Source of the DNA: Gammaproteobacteria bacterium
GTDB lineage: Bacteria; Pseudomonadota; Gammaproteobacteria; Pseudomonadales; Cellvibrionaceae
Assembly (NCBI GenBank): GCA_025362015.1
Contig: JANYIO010000102.1
Span: 1-35,035 of the forward strand
Reading direction: 5' to 3'
Length of the DNA: 35,035 nt
The notes beneath the pieces were generated by a model that was not told where the DNA came from, did no database searches, and worked only from the letters and a program-made list of their open reading frames with translations. Both the position numbers and the translations under genes were made by a program. Below, piece by piece: positions 1 through 11,805 of the stretch (positions within the stretch are counted from its first letter, which is position 1; each line of letters starts with the position of its first letter).

Positions 1-28
1 CAACCTACGGGTATGATTTTTATATCAA

Positions 29-829
29 TCAAACTCGATGCAAAATAATTTCCAACACTAACTTGCTACCAAAATACGCCAACATCAAAAATAAAAATCC
101 TGCTAATGTCCAACGAATCGCAGTATTACCGCGCCAACCCAATTTATATTTCCCTATCAACAAAAATGCATATACAAACCAGGCGGCAATTGAAAATACA
201 GTCTTGTGCACCAAATGTTGCGCGAAAATATTTTCCAGAAAGATAAAGCCAGTGACTATTGAGAGCGTTAATAAGATTTCGCCAACGAATACAAATTCAA
301 ACAATAATGCCTCCATGGTTTGCAAAGGTGGCAAATAACGCAGGCTGTGTAATCCCGCCTTAGTTTTTAGTTGTCGATTTTGATAGGCCAGGAGCAATGC
401 TTGTAAAGTCGCAATAGTTAATAAGCTGTATGCAAGAATGGATAAGACTACATGACAGGCGAGTTTATAATTGAGTTGTAAAATGGAGCTGTGACTATGA
501 CTGAGAAATGCCGCTATGACCGCAAGAGCAGAAAGCGGAAGTAAAAAAATAAATACATTGTGCAGCGGTTTTTTAAAACTGCTGAGTAATACAACGCTAT
601 TGATTACCCATAAAATGAGTGAAGAAACAGCAAAAAAGCTCAGCTGGATACCTTCCGGTTTAACACTAATACCGTAAATGGCGACTGCATGAAAGCATAA
701 AGTCAGTGCTATGGCGCGTAACAATACGTTAATGGTTGGTGCGGTTTGTTTGATAACCTGAGTTGCCAGATAGACACCCAAGGCTGCATAGAGGAGTGCG
801 GCGATGATATTGGCAATGATGAAAATCAT
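29..829 (-). CDS. ypjD: YpjD/CcsA-type cytochrome c assembly (HemX-like) inner-membrane protein
   Basis: This 266-residue protein is almost entirely hydrophobic, with about eight predicted membrane segments. The first (residues about 3-23) starts directly at the initiator. It fits the cytochrome C assembly family (CcsA/CcmC-like, PF01578) in the short YpjD/HemX form. Histidines that could contact haem are visible in a His-Ser-His-Ser stretch near residue 112, in the ACHVV segment, and in the conserved-looking HKTVFSIAAW segment before the last helices. Family knowledge suggests a role in haem handling or cytochrome maturation at the inner membrane, but YpjD itself is poorly characterised. It diverges from ffh across 222 bases, a gene pair I recall from many Gammaproteobacteria. 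The ATG at 829 is the only good start before the first helix; its ribosome-binding site is weak. Confidence 0.82.
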   Translation of the reverse strand: MIFIIANIIAALLYAALGVYLATQVIKQTAPTINVLLRAIALTLCFHAVAIYGISVKPEGIQLSFFAVSSLILWVINSVVLLSSFKKPLHNVFIFLLPLSALAVIAAFLSHSHSSILQLNYKLACHVVLSILAYSLLTIATLQALLLAYQNRQLKTKAGLHSLRYLPPLQTMEALLFEFVFVGEILLTLSIVTGFIFLENIFAQHLVHKTVFSIAAWFVYAFLLIGKYKLGWRGNTAIRWTLAGFLFLMLAYFGSKLVLEIILHRV

Positions 830-960
830 ATTATGCTTGGCTCTACAAAAAAGGACTAAATGATAAGTGGGTGCAGCAAATGATAGTTGAACTCAATTGG
901 AAGTTTGTCATAAGGCCCCAGCAAATGCTATTACTCACTAGTATTTCGTTCGCCTTGAGT

Positions 961-990
961 TTGTCGCTAGGCTATTTTTGCGGTTATAAT
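961..990 (+). promoter_or_regulatory. Sigma70-type promoter for ffh
   Basis: TTGTCG at 961-966 and a perfect TATAAT at 985-990 are separated by 18 bases. They lie 62 bases upstream of the ffh ATG, in the spacer between ypjD and ffh. The spacing and the consensus -10 box make this the clearest housekeeping promoter in the window. Transcription would start near 997. Confidence 0.65.
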
Positions 991-1051
991 CGCGACCATT
1001 TTTGCAAATCATCCCCCCTATTAATTTTCCAGTAGTTGATTGAGATAAGTT

Positions 1052-2440
1052 ATGTTTGAAAATCTAACGGACCGTTTATCCCACACACTCCGCAGCATTA
1101 CCGGCAAAGCTCGCCTGAGCGAAGACAACATCAAAGATGCTTTGCGTGATGTGCGAAAAGCACTGCTTGAGGCGGATGTTGCGTTACCGGTAGTGAAACT
1201 ATTTATCGACCAGGTACGTAGCCGTGCGCTTGGTCAACAAATCAGCAAAGCGCTTAACCCCGGCCAACAGTTTATTAAAATTGTCGAAAAAGAACTGGTT
1301 GAAATGATGGGGCAGGCCAACGAAAGCCTGAATCTTGCGCAGCAGCCACCGGCAATTGTGCTTATGGCGGGCTTGCAAGGGGCAGGTAAAACCACATCGG
1401 TTGCCAAGCTGGCAAAGTTTTTAAAAGAGCGCGAGAAGAAAAAAGTCCTCGTAGTTAGTGTGGATATTTATCGCCCTGCAGCAATTCAACAGTTGCAAAC
1501 ATTGGCTGCGGAAGTTGGCGCGGAATTTTTCCCCTCGACCACCGAACAAAAACCAGTTGATATAGCACGTGCCGCCATTGATCACGCCAAACGCCAATTC
1601 TTTGATGTGGTGATTGTGGATACTGCTGGTCGTTTGCATATTGACAATGAATTGATGACTGAAATCCAGGATCTACACGCAGCTATTAAGCCAGTGGAAA
1701 CCCTGTTTGTAATTGATGCGATGATCGGCCAGGATGCCGTGAATACCGCAAAAGCGTTCAACGATGCGCTACCGCTAACCGGTGTAATCCTTACCAAAGC
1801 TGATGGTGATGCGCGCGGTGGTGCTGCGTTATCTGTACGCCATATTACTGGCAAGCCGATTAAATTCCTGGGTATGGGCGAGAAAGTAGATGCGCTTGAG
1901 CCATTTCATCCGGATCGTATTGCTTCACGTATTCTCGGCATGGGTGATGTGCTCTCCTTGATTGAGCAAGTCGAGCGCACCATCGATAAAGAAAAAGCCG
2001 ACAAACTGATTAAGAAAGTTAACAAAGGTCAAAAATTTGATCTCGAAGATTTACGAGATCAGTTGCAACAAATGCACAACATGGGCGGTTTAACCTCCAT
2101 GCTCGACAAGTTGCCAGGCATGGGGAATATGGCGCAAATGGCGCAGTCGTCCAATATGAATAAACAATTCAAAACCATGGAAGCTATTATTGGGTCGATG
2201 ACGCCCGACGAACGCCGCAACCCGGATGACCTCACCAGCTCACGTAAACGCCGCATTACACTCGGCTCGGGTACACAAATTCAGGATTTAAACCGTTTGT
2301 TAAAACAACATAAACAAATGGCAAAAATGATGGGGAAAATGAAAGGGGGCGGTATGGCTAAGATGATGCGTGGTATCGGTGGTGCCTTACCTGGCGGAAT
2401 GGGCGGCATGCCTCCTGGTGGAATGCCACCACGACGTTAA
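1052..2440 (+). CDS. ffh: Signal recognition particle protein Ffh (GTPase)
   Basis: Ffh binds 4.5S RNA and hydrophobic signal sequences emerging from the ribosome. It delivers them to FtsY at the membrane in a GTP-dependent step. The 462 residues carry the N domain (1-90), the G domain with P-loop GLQGAGKTT (107-115), DTAGR (189-193) and TKADGDARGG (247-256), then the M domain. The M domain starts near GMGDVLSLIEQ and ends in a Met/Gly-rich tail (MMGKMKGGG, GGMGGMPPGGMPP), as expected for signal-peptide and RNA binding. Length and motifs are typical and no key residue is missing. The ATG follows a weak GAGATAAG ribosome-binding site. A promoter at 961-990 and a hairpin terminator at 2453-2495 make it a single-gene transcript. 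Confidence 0.98.
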   Translation: MFENLTDRLSHTLRSITGKARLSEDNIKDALRDVRKALLEADVALPVVKLFIDQVRSRALGQQISKALNPGQQFIKIVEKELVEMMGQANESLNLAQQPPAIVLMAGLQGAGKTTSVAKLAKFLKEREKKKVLVVSVDIYRPAAIQQLQTLAAEVGAEFFPSTTEQKPVDIARAAIDHAKRQFFDVVIVDTAGRLHIDNELMTEIQDLHAAIKPVETLFVIDAMIGQDAVNTAKAFNDALPLTGVILTKADGDARGGAALSVRHITGKPIKFLGMGEKVDALEPFHPDRIASRILGMGDVLSLIEQVERTIDKEKADKLIKKVNKGQKFDLEDLRDQLQQMHNMGGLTSMLDKLPGMGNMAQMAQSSNMNKQFKTMEAIIGSMTPDERRNPDDLTSSRKRRITLGSGTQIQDLNRLLKQHKQMAKMMGKMKGGGMAKMMRGIGGALPGGMGGMPPGGMPPRR

Positions 2441-2452
2441 AATATTTCACAC

Positions 2453-2495
2453 ACACCACCAGCGTTAATCATGCTGGTGGTGTTTCATTTTTCTT
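2453..2495 (+). terminator. Rho-independent terminator after ffh
   Basis: A perfect 11-base-pair stem pairs ACACCACCAGC (2453-2463) with GCTGGTGGTGT (2473-2483) around a 9-base loop. TTCATTTTTCTT follows directly. It sits 12 bases past the ffh stop. Confidence 0.88.
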
Positions 2496-2545
2496 CACAG
2501 ATTTAATGATGATGTCGTAGGGTTTGATGATTTCTTCTGTTACGC

Positions 2546-2884
2546 CTAACGTAATGCCAAATCAGAAAATTCAATCCCTTCCCAACCAAAGCGCATAAAG
2601 TTGCGAATATTTTGATGATCAGTGGCATCAGGATTTTGCTGTACATCAATACGATAGTAGTCGCCAAAACATTGTAGTGTTTGCTCTTTTGTCAGATTGT
2701 GTAATTGTGCAAAAGAAAATAATTTGCACGATCCAGAATTTTGACCTACCTCATTTTGCAATTCCCCATTACGAAATGCCGTTGCTGTAAATGTGTAATT
2801 TGTGTCTATAACCGCAATGGTATCCGCAAATTTAATATCGTTTGGGTTGTTTATTAATGTTTTTAAAAATTCGTTTACTTGCAT
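2546..2884 (-). CDS. HopJ-family (type III effector HopJ-like) small protein
   Basis: This 112-residue acidic soluble protein resembles the HopJ family (PF08888) across its whole length. It has an N-terminal helix with FLKTLINNP, the central segment VIDTNYTFTATAFRNGELQNE, a GSCKLFSFAQLHNLT stretch, CFGDYYR, and the terminal IRNFMRFGWEGIEF. The family was named after a Pseudomonas syringae secreted protein. However, homologues are widespread in bacteria without type III secretion, and nothing here (no secretion genes, no hrp box seen) points to an effector role. The biochemical function is unknown. The start is supported by GAG at -9 relative to the ATG. It converges with ffh, with the ffh terminator in between, and diverges from maeA. 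Confidence 0.85.
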   Translation of the reverse strand: MQVNEFLKTLINNPNDIKFADTIAVIDTNYTFTATAFRNGELQNEVGQNSGSCKLFSFAQLHNLTKEQTLQCFGDYYRIDVQQNPDATDHQNIRNFMRFGWEGIEFSDLALR

Positions 2885-3043
2885 AACAATCTCATTTTGT
2901 AAAAATAATAAGGCATCATTTTAACGTTTAACTCCATATCAAGCCATAATTTAGATGTTTTCTGAGGCTGAGTTTAAGGTAGCTATAAGCGTTAATGTGA
3001 GTTATGTTTAAACAATACAATTTGATGTAGGCAGTATGCTCTG

Positions 3044-4741
3044 ATGATGAAAAAGCGCCCCATTTATATCCCGTTTGCCGGCCCGGCACTGCTTGAATCA
3101 CCATTGTTAAATAAAGGTAGTGCTTTTAGTGAGCGTGAGCGTCAGCAATTTAATTTAGAAGGTTTGCTTCCCTATAAAATAGAAACCATAGCGGAACAAA
3201 AGGCGCGCGCCTATCAACAACTCTGTGCGTTTCAAACGGACATCGATAAACATATTTATTTACGTAATATGTTGGATACCAACGAAACCTTGTATTTCCG
3301 TTTGGTCGTAGATCATCTGGAAGAAATAATGCCGCTAATTTATACCCCAACTGTGGGGCTCGCCTGCCAGCAATTTTCCAAAATGTATCGCCGCAAACGC
3401 GGTTTATATATTGCGTATCCAGATCGCGATCGCGTCGATGAAATGCTGCAAAATGCGACTAAACAAAATGTGAAAGTGATTGTTGTTACCGACGGTGAAC
3501 GCATTTTAGGTTTGGGCGATCAGGGTATTGGTGGCATGGGTATTCCCATTGGCAAGCTTGCACTTTATACCGCATGTGGGGGCATTAGCCCTGCATATGT
3601 TTTACCGGTGATGCTCGATGTGGGAACTAATAATGAATCTCTTCTTAACGACCCAATGTATATGGGTTGGAAGCATCCACGCATTACGGGTGAAGATTAT
3701 TACACTTTTGTTGACGAGTTTATTCAGGGAGTGAAATTGCGCTGGCCTAAAGCCTTATTACAATTCGAGGATTTTGCACAAGACCATGCAACGCCTTTGT
3801 TAAATCGTTATCGCAATCAACTTTGTTGTTTTAACGATGATATTCAAGGCACCGCAGCGGTAACGCTCGGCACACTTTTAGCTGCCTGTACCGCCAAAGG
3901 TGAACGCTTGTGCGATCAGAGAATTATGTTTGCTGGTGCAGGCTCTGCCGGAACAGGAATTGCCGAGCATTTGGTGCGCCAAATGATAGATGAAGGTTTA
4001 ACCGATGCGGAAGCTCATAGCCGAATTTTTCTTGTGAGTAAGGATGGGCTATTGCAAACCAGCTCTAAAGATCTATTCGACTTTCAGAAACCCTTGTGTA
4101 TACCTGATTCCGTTGTAGCGCAATGGACTTTAACTCATAGCAAAATGGAAGCTGTTATTAATTTGCTCGATGTCGTTGTGAATGCTCAGCCGACAGTATT
4201 AATTGGCGTTTCCGGGCAGGCAGGATTGTTTACTAAGAAAATTATTGAGGCTGTGCAAAGTTATTGTGAATATCCTATTGTATTACCGTTATCCAACCCC
4301 ACATCACAGACAGAGGCGCAACCGGTTGATTTGTTGCGTTGGACTTCGGGTAAAGCGCTCATTGCGACGGGCAGCCCTTTTGCACCAGTAGATATGGGTA
4401 GTCGCCATTTTGAAATTGCCCAATGTAACAATAGTTATATATTTCCCGGGTTGGGATTAGGAGTAATTTCCGCAAAAGCGAGATATATAACAGATGCTAT
4501 GATGATGGCAGCGAGCCGCGCTTTAGCGGGTGCTTCCCCGATCGTCAAAGAAGGTAAGGGAGCTTTACTACCGCCTTTACAAGAGATTCGTGAAGTCAGT
4601 AAAATTATCGCATTAGCGGTATTTAAGCAGGCTATTCTTGATGGTGTGGCTATGCCAGTACCAGATGAGTTGATGGTTGAAAAAATAGAGGCAAACTTTT
4701 GGCAACCTGAATATCGCGACTATCGGCGGACATCTTTTTAA
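3044..4741 (+). CDS. maeA: NAD-dependent malic enzyme (oxaloacetate-decarboxylating)
   Basis: It converts L-malate to pyruvate and CO2 with reduction of NAD, in the cytosol, linking the TCA cycle to pyruvate. The 565 residues align end to end with my recollection of E. coli MaeA (SfcA), including the start ([21 protein letters not shown]) and the end ([14 protein letters not shown]). Visible elements are IYTPTVG with the catalytic Tyr100, the catalytic Lys171 in [17 protein letters not shown], metal-site Glu242/Asp243 in QFEDFA and Asp266 in FNDDIQGT, and the Rossmann glycine loop GAGSAGTG (298-305). The start is ATG 3044 or the adjacent ATG 3047; the ribosome-binding site is weak. It appears monocistronic: HopJ diverges upstream and a 668-base spacer follows. 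I saw no convincing terminator hairpin. Confidence 0.96.
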   Translation: MMKKRPIYIPFAGPALLESPLLNKGSAFSERERQQFNLEGLLPYKIETIAEQKARAYQQLCAFQTDIDKHIYLRNMLDTNETLYFRLVVDHLEEIMPLIYTPTVGLACQQFSKMYRRKRGLYIAYPDRDRVDEMLQNATKQNVKVIVVTDGERILGLGDQGIGGMGIPIGKLALYTACGGISPAYVLPVMLDVGTNNESLLNDPMYMGWKHPRITGEDYYTFVDEFIQGVKLRWPKALLQFEDFAQDHATPLLNRYRNQLCCFNDDIQGTAAVTLGTLLAACTAKGERLCDQRIMFAGAGSAGTGIAEHLVRQMIDEGLTDAEAHSRIFLVSKDGLLQTSSKDLFDFQKPLCIPDSVVAQWTLTHSKMEAVINLLDVVVNAQPTVLIGVSGQAGLFTKKIIEAVQSYCEYPIVLPLSNPTSQTEAQPVDLLRWTSGKALIATGSPFAPVDMGSRHFEIAQCNNSYIFPGLGLGVISAKARYITDAMMMAASRALAGASPIVKEGKGALLPPLQEIREVSKIIALAVFKQAILDGVAMPVPDELMVEKIEANFWQPEYRDYRRTSF

Positions 4742-5409
4742 AAATATGGTACTACTTTTTGTTATGATGATTTAGGCACTGCTGTTGCAAATCCGGGTCT
4801 ACCTATCATAATGTTTATATGTTGTTGATTTTTGTTAATAAAAATTCTAACTATAATGAGAAAGAGTAGGTTATTGCTATTACTATGGCACCAATATCGC
4901 TTTATACTTTCGACCCTATGAGCGTTGTAAGTAAATTGTGTAATCCGCTCTATGTTCGCCTTGTAATGTTTAGATTTAATGAATTTGTTGTAACGCAAAA
5001 AGCAAAGAAAGTATGTAAGTGTGGGTGTGTAGTCAGGATTTTAGTGATCATTTATTTAATGAAAACCAGACGACCGAACAGCAACCTGCTATAATCCAAA
5101 ATGTGATTTAAATGAAATATGCGCCACCTTCACTATCGTTTTTAAGGCAACTAATGCAGAATAGACATTGCGTAGTTATTAGCTTTAAAAAAGTTAAGTG
5201 ATTGTTTAACGAGTTGTTTGAATAATTAGCTGGTTGCTTGAATAAATTGTAAGCTAGGTCAAAATTGATTGGGTACTATATAATTCATTTAACCATATTG
5301 AGTCCTGAACACATTTTCCTTTGTGAGCAGAACATTAGATGTGCTTTCTTTTGAGGTGGCACGTGATCTTTAACTGTATATCTTATCGAGATGTTCAAAA
5401 AAGGACTGC
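4742..5409. other. 668-base AT-rich spacer between maeA and the mmcQ-like gene
   Basis: I see no supportable gene here. Two open frames (4885-5094 plus, 4762-4998 minus) overlap each other, lack ribosome-binding sites and have unnatural compositions, so I leave them out. Possible promoter elements are an extended -10 (TGCTATAAT, 5087-5095) and a TATAAT at 5279-5284, neither with a good -35 box. The second could serve the downstream mmcQ-like gene. No clear terminator, tRNA or long inverted repeat was seen. Confidence 0.5.
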
Positions 5410-5772
5410 ATGATGGATTTTTCTTCTGCACAGAAATATTTATTAAGTAAAAACCGATCGGTGCAAACCTTTCCTGTAGATCCGAATGTCGGGGTTTACA
5501 AAGTTTGCCATAAAATGTTTGCAACGCTCACATCGGGCGTGGCTTTCGCACGCATTAATTTAAAGTGTGATCCTGAGCTTGCGTTGGAATTGCGTGCGCA
5601 ATATGACGCTATTCAGCCTGGCTATCAGATGAACAAGAAGCATTGGAACACCGTTATTTTTGATGATAGTGTTCCTGATGAGGAAATTTATGACATGATC
5701 GATCATTCGTATAATTTAATCGTCAGTAACTTGCCTGATGCAGAGCGCGAACAACTGCTAAAAAATGCCTGA
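5410..5772 (+). CDS. MmcQ/YjbR family protein (DUF419, CyaY-like fold)
   Basis: This 120-residue soluble protein matches the MmcQ/YjbR family. Diagnostic parts are the early VGVYKVCHKMFA strand-helix, FARINLKCDPELALELRAQY, the conserved PGYQMNKKHWNTV segment (about residues 76-88), and a C-terminal helix DEEIYDMIDHSYNLIVSNLP. The family has a double-wing, CyaY-like fold and is annotated as possible DNA-binding protein; its physiological role is unknown. AAAGGA lies just upstream of the tandem ATGs at 5410/5413, and either may be used. Its 3' end overlaps the next gene, an XRE-cupin regulator, by 8 bases (ATGCCTGA), so the two are probably translationally coupled and transcribed together. Confidence 0.85.
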   Translation: MMDFSSAQKYLLSKNRSVQTFPVDPNVGVYKVCHKMFATLTSGVAFARINLKCDPELALELRAQYDAIQPGYQMNKKHWNTVIFDDSVPDEEIYDMIDHSYNLIVSNLPDAEREQLLKNA

Positions 5773-6352
5773 TTCTTTGCTTAATTCTCCGCTATCTAAA
5801 GCTGCTACCCACCTCGATGTGGGGGCACGATTAAAAATAGTCCGCGAACAAAATGGTTTGTCACAAAGGGAACTGGCAAAAAGATCAAGTGTTCCTCACA
5901 GTAGTATTTCTATGATAGAGCAGGGGCAAAATAGCCCTTCAATCAATTCTCTTGAAAAAATTCTTAGTGGCATTCCAATGACTTTGGCGCAATTTTTTGT
6001 TTGCGACCCTGATTATTCGAGCCAAATTGTTTATCGTTCCGGCGAGCTGACTATTAACCAGGAACAAGTGCCTGGCATAATTGTCCACAAGATCCCGCAT
6101 AAAAACCCCGCGCTGAAATTGCAGTTTCAAAAAATTGTTTTAAGTGCAGGTGCTGATACAGGCGCCACTCCTTTAATATCAAGTCAACATCTCAGTGGCT
6201 TTATTATTTCCGGCCAGCTTGAACTAACCGCTAATATGCAAGTTTCCAGCTTAAAATCGGATGATGCATTCACTCTTTCCGCTAAGCATGCATATCGTTT
6301 GCGAAACTTATCCAGTACAGAAAACTGTGTTTTACTTGTTTGTGAAGCTTAA
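5765..6352 (+). CDS. XRE-family transcriptional regulator with C-terminal cupin domain
   Basis: The 195 residues have two parts. An N-terminal helix-turn-helix of the Cro/CI (XRE) type (about 19-76) includes LKIVREQNGLSQRELAKRS, then VPHSSISMIEQGQNSPSINSLEKILSGIPM. A C-terminal cupin-like beta domain (about 105-195) includes HLSGFIISGQLELTANMQVSSLKSDDAFTLSAKHAYRLRNLSS. This architecture is common in regulators that sense a small ligand through the cupin, for example PuuR-like proteins. The metal-ligand histidines usual for catalytic cupins are not obvious. The start lies inside the 3' end of the mmcQ-like gene (8-base overlap), so a shared transcript is likely. Ligand and targets cannot be read from the sequence; fadBA, 91 bases downstream on the same strand, is a possible but unproven target. 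Confidence 0.88.
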   Translation: MPDSLLNSPLSKAATHLDVGARLKIVREQNGLSQRELAKRSSVPHSSISMIEQGQNSPSINSLEKILSGIPMTLAQFFVCDPDYSSQIVYRSGELTINQEQVPGIIVHKIPHKNPALKLQFQKIVLSAGADTGATPLISSQHLSGFIISGQLELTANMQVSSLKSDDAFTLSAKHAYRLRNLSSTENCVLLVCEA

Positions 6353-6384
6353 CTGAATCACTCATCACTTTTTTAGCCAACCTC

Positions 6385-6435
6385 TCTCTTAGCCTGCTAC
6401 ACTTATCCTTGAATTTTACTCAAATCTCTAAGAGA
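6385..6435 (+). promoter_or_regulatory. Inverted repeat spanning the fadB 5' untranslated region
   Basis: TCTCTTAG (6385-6392) and its exact complement CTAAGAGA (6428-6435) are separated by 35 bases. The right arm contains the purine-rich AAGAGA that serves as the fadB ribosome-binding site, 8 bases before the ATG at 6444. In RNA the pair could form a long-loop hairpin that hides the site. An operator role or chance is also possible. Confidence 0.3.
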
Positions 6436-6443
6436 AATTGCTT

Positions 6444-9820
<3,377 letters not shown>

Positions 9821-9833
9821 TACCTGTTTCTTT

Positions 9834-9871
9834 GAAAATAAAAACTCGGCTTCGGTCGAGTTTTTATTTTC
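9834..9871. terminator. Strong terminator after fadBA with C(UUCG)G loop
   Basis: A perfect 15-base-pair stem (9834-9848 with 9857-9871) is extended by a G-U and a C-G pair and closed by a UUCG tetraloop (9851-9854). The right arm carries the T-tract CGAGTTTTTATTTTC. The A-rich left arm gives a T-tract on the other strand too, so it could act in both directions. Confidence 0.93.
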
Positions 9872-9884
9872 TGATAAACTGCTT

Positions 9885-9912
9885 CTAGCACCTAGCACCT
9901 AGCACCTAGCAC
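9885..9912 (+). repeat. Four perfect tandem copies of CTAGCAC
   Basis: The 7-base unit CTAGCAC is repeated exactly four times, between the fadBA terminator and the start of the next gene (33 bases before its TTG). The identity of the copies suggests a young or actively slipping repeat. It may alter spacing in the leader of the downstream gene. Confidence 0.95.
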
Positions 9913-9944
9913 ATAAAAATTATCACACAGAATGAGTTGTCGTT

Positions 9945-11351
9945 TTGATTATTTATTTTTCTGAAAATCCTGAAGCCACTATTCGTGAACAACAAAGCAA
10001 GTTGTTGACGAAAAGCCATCTTGATCATGCATTTGCAATTCATTTTAACTTTCTGCAATATTATTTGGCTGAGCCGAAGGCAATTGAATTACTAGCATTG
10101 GTTTACCTTACAAAAAATAATTCTGATATTCATGTTTCAGCGGCAATTTTTTTATTTAACGAACCGCTAAAGCATGCAGTGGAATCGTTAAGCAATAACT
10201 TTTCTGCACTACAATTATTTGCACAGCAACAACAGGCACCTTGGCTAAATTTATCGGCGCCACTCACGCTAGAGCCCGTTAAAATTCCCAAGCCGTGGGG
10301 GCAAGAAATTTGGTATACCGGGATTGAAGCACGCGGGCAATCCAATGTTATCGCACAGGGTTTTACTACACCACTGCCATGGGTATTGGCATTAATGCCA
10401 GAATATTTAGCGGCTGGCTTAGATAAAAAAATAATCCTATTGAAAACTCTCGATCCTTTACCCGATGAAGTTCGCGGTGACTTGTATTTTGAGTTGCATG
10501 AACAAAAGCAAGAAGTTTATATCGTTACTCATGTTGATGAACGAGCATGGAAAAATAATATTGGTGCTATTCGCTTAGGTTTTAGTGACATTATTCGCGC
10601 GCAATACGATAACGATGAGCAATTTAAAGCGGCTTATTTAAATGCTGTAAAAACTTACGAAAAGATTCGCCGAGCTATTGATGGCTTAGCTGATGGTGAT
10701 GGCTCAACTGATGGCTTAACTAATGGTACAGTTGATGGCACAACTAATAGCACAACTGTAAACCAGTGTCCGCCTGAGTTAGTGAAACAAGAGCAGCAAG
10801 CGCGTGAGTACATGAACAGTTTTTCTGCTGTTCATCCGCTGCAAGTAGGCGATGTAGTAAAAGTACCCTGTTATGTACCCCATGCCTTACAGCATGGCGT
10901 ACGCACATTAGAATTTCAAACGCCGGTTTACGAGCGAAAAATTTTATCCTTCGCGCAAAAAGTATTAACACAATCCCATTGGGATACAGAAGACGCATTA
11001 GCAAAAGCTTTATGTAATACTCCCGAGCAAAAAGCACATTTAGTATTATTTGTTACGGAAAATGAAAGTATAAAAGTAGAAGAAATTGTCAGCTTTGATG
11101 ATTTTCGTGTAGTGCGGATCAGCCTTGCTGCATATACAACCTATTCACTGCCCGCACAAAATAGTTATGGCCTAATTATGCCTATCGCTAATTCATGCAA
11201 AGTGTTATCGGCAACTCTAGAACTTAATATCATTGCAGAAACAGCCACGTTTATACCACACACTTTAATGTCAAATACACGTGAATCATTGTGGTTAAGT
11301 GCGGGTGAGGCAGCTGTGCAAATATTAATTGCAACCGTTATTAATCATTAG
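9945..11351 (+). CDS. Cupin-fold, class I mannose-6-phosphate isomerase-like protein
   Basis: I do not recognise a named gene. Parts of the 468 residues resemble type I phosphomannose isomerases: IPKPWGQEIWYTGIEARG (about 114-131), DLYFELHEQKQEVYIV with His185 and Glu188 in the position of metal ligands, and a cupin strand set KVPCYVPHALQHGVRTLEFQTPVYERK (His313, His317). The first 110 residues and the C-terminal 130 are not diagnostic. Between the halves lies a simple-sequence insert, residues 246-271, made of [D/N]-G-x-T tetrapeptides. The start is uncertain: the frame opens after a stop at 9933 and TTG 9945 is the first usual start codon, with only a weak GAATGAG before it. A sugar-phosphate isomerase or a related non-enzymatic cupin are both possible. 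It is flanked by the fadBA terminator and a convergent DUF4124 gene. Confidence 0.65.
   Translation: MIIYFSENPEATIREQQSKLLTKSHLDHAFAIHFNFLQYYLAEPKAIELLALVYLTKNNSDIHVSAAIFLFNEPLKHAVESLSNNFSALQLFAQQQQAPWLNLSAPLTLEPVKIPKPWGQEIWYTGIEARGQSNVIAQGFTTPLPWVLALMPEYLAAGLDKKIILLKTLDPLPDEVRGDLYFELHEQKQEVYIVTHVDERAWKNNIGAIRLGFSDIIRAQYDNDEQFKAAYLNAVKTYEKIRRAIDGLADGDGSTDGLTNGTVDGTTNSTTVNQCPPELVKQEQQAREYMNSFSAVHPLQVGDVVKVPCYVPHALQHGVRTLEFQTPVYERKILSFAQKVLTQSHWDTEDALAKALCNTPEQKAHLVLFVTENESIKVEEIVSFDDFRVVRISLAAYTTYSLPAQNSYGLIMPIANSCKVLSATLELNIIAETATFIPHTLMSNTRESLWLSAGEAAVQILIATVINH
10680..10757 (+). repeat. In-frame 12-base degenerate tandem repeat inside the cupin gene
   Basis: Six 12-base units plus one 6-base half unit, for example GATGGCTTAGCT, GATGGCTTAACT and GATGGCACAACT, encode DGLA-DG-DGST-DGLT-NGTV-DGTT-NSTT. 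The unit is a multiple of three, so copy-number change would keep the reading frame. It probably forms a flexible surface loop between the two halves of the protein. Confidence 0.9.
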
Positions 11352-11365
11352 GATTTTCTGACAAA

Positions 11366-11767
11366 TTAACAATTTGGTTTCTTCACGTCCTGACAGTCTG
11401 CACATTTCGCTTTATTTATCCCGCCGCCAACCATTCTGCAATGATTAAAACAATATTGCGCATTTAAATAGTCGCGCTTTTGCTGTGTGCAAGTTTCAGA
11501 TTCTTTGGGTAGCGAATTAGGTATTTTAACCGCTGTAGCAGTGTTGTTACTGTCGCTAGGGGTAACATTAGTAGGCTGTACAGCTGGAACAGTGTTGATT
11601 GCTTTTGTGTCGACTTCTTTGCCTTGCGAAATATATTCTGGAGGAATTTCATCGCCAAAATGTTTATGCCCTTGCTTATCTGTCCAGGTATAAGTTTCAG
11701 CATAAGACAATGCCGCACTGCAGGTTATAGCCAATAATAAAAAATGTAGGAAACGTCTAGTTTGCAT
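11366..11767 (-). CDS. Secreted DUF4124-domain protein with Cys-rich C-terminus
   Basis: The 133-residue product begins with a clear signal peptide (MQTRRFLHFLLLAITCSAALSYA, cut before ETYTW), so it is likely periplasmic. A DUF4124 motif follows directly: YTWTDKQGHKHFGDEIP. This domain is common in gammaproteobacterial envelope proteins of unknown function. A low-complexity Thr/Asn/Val linker leads to a C-terminal segment with six cysteines, including YCFNHC and CADC, which could form disulfides or bind metal. I chose ATG 11767 over the longer frame from 11803 because GAGAAT lies 8 bases before it and the signal peptide starts there. It converges with the cupin gene, with only 14 bases between the two stops, and lies downstream of the inverted-repeat element at 11806-11904. 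Confidence 0.8.
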   Translation of the reverse strand: MQTRRFLHFLLLAITCSAALSYAETYTWTDKQGHKHFGDEIPPEYISQGKEVDTKAINTVPAVQPTNVTPSDSNNTATAVKIPNSLPKESETCTQQKRDYLNAQYCFNHCRMVGGGINKAKCADCQDVKKPNC

Positions 11768-11805
11768 AATAGTATTCTCAACTTGATGTACTAACGGGTA
11801 CAAAT

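Noticed and set aside
2546-2884. HopJ-family gene as evidence of a type III secretion effector
   Set aside because: The family is widespread in bacteria without such systems, and no secretion, chaperone or hrp-type element is visible.
4762-5094. Two overlapping open frames (plus 4885-5094, minus 4762-4998) in the long spacer after maeA
   Set aside because: They lie on opposite strands over the same bases, have no ribosome-binding site, and have odd compositions without recognisable motifs. Chance frames in AT-rich DNA are more likely.
5285-5524. Minus-strand open frame of 79 codons across the mmcQ-like start
   Set aside because: It overlaps the start of a well-supported gene on the other strand and shows no family features.
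11487-11693. Plus-strand frame with a hydrophobic start opposite the DUF4124 gene
   Set aside because: It is the antisense shadow of a Val/Thr/Ala-rich linker; the minus-strand gene has a signal peptide, a domain motif and a ribosome-binding site.
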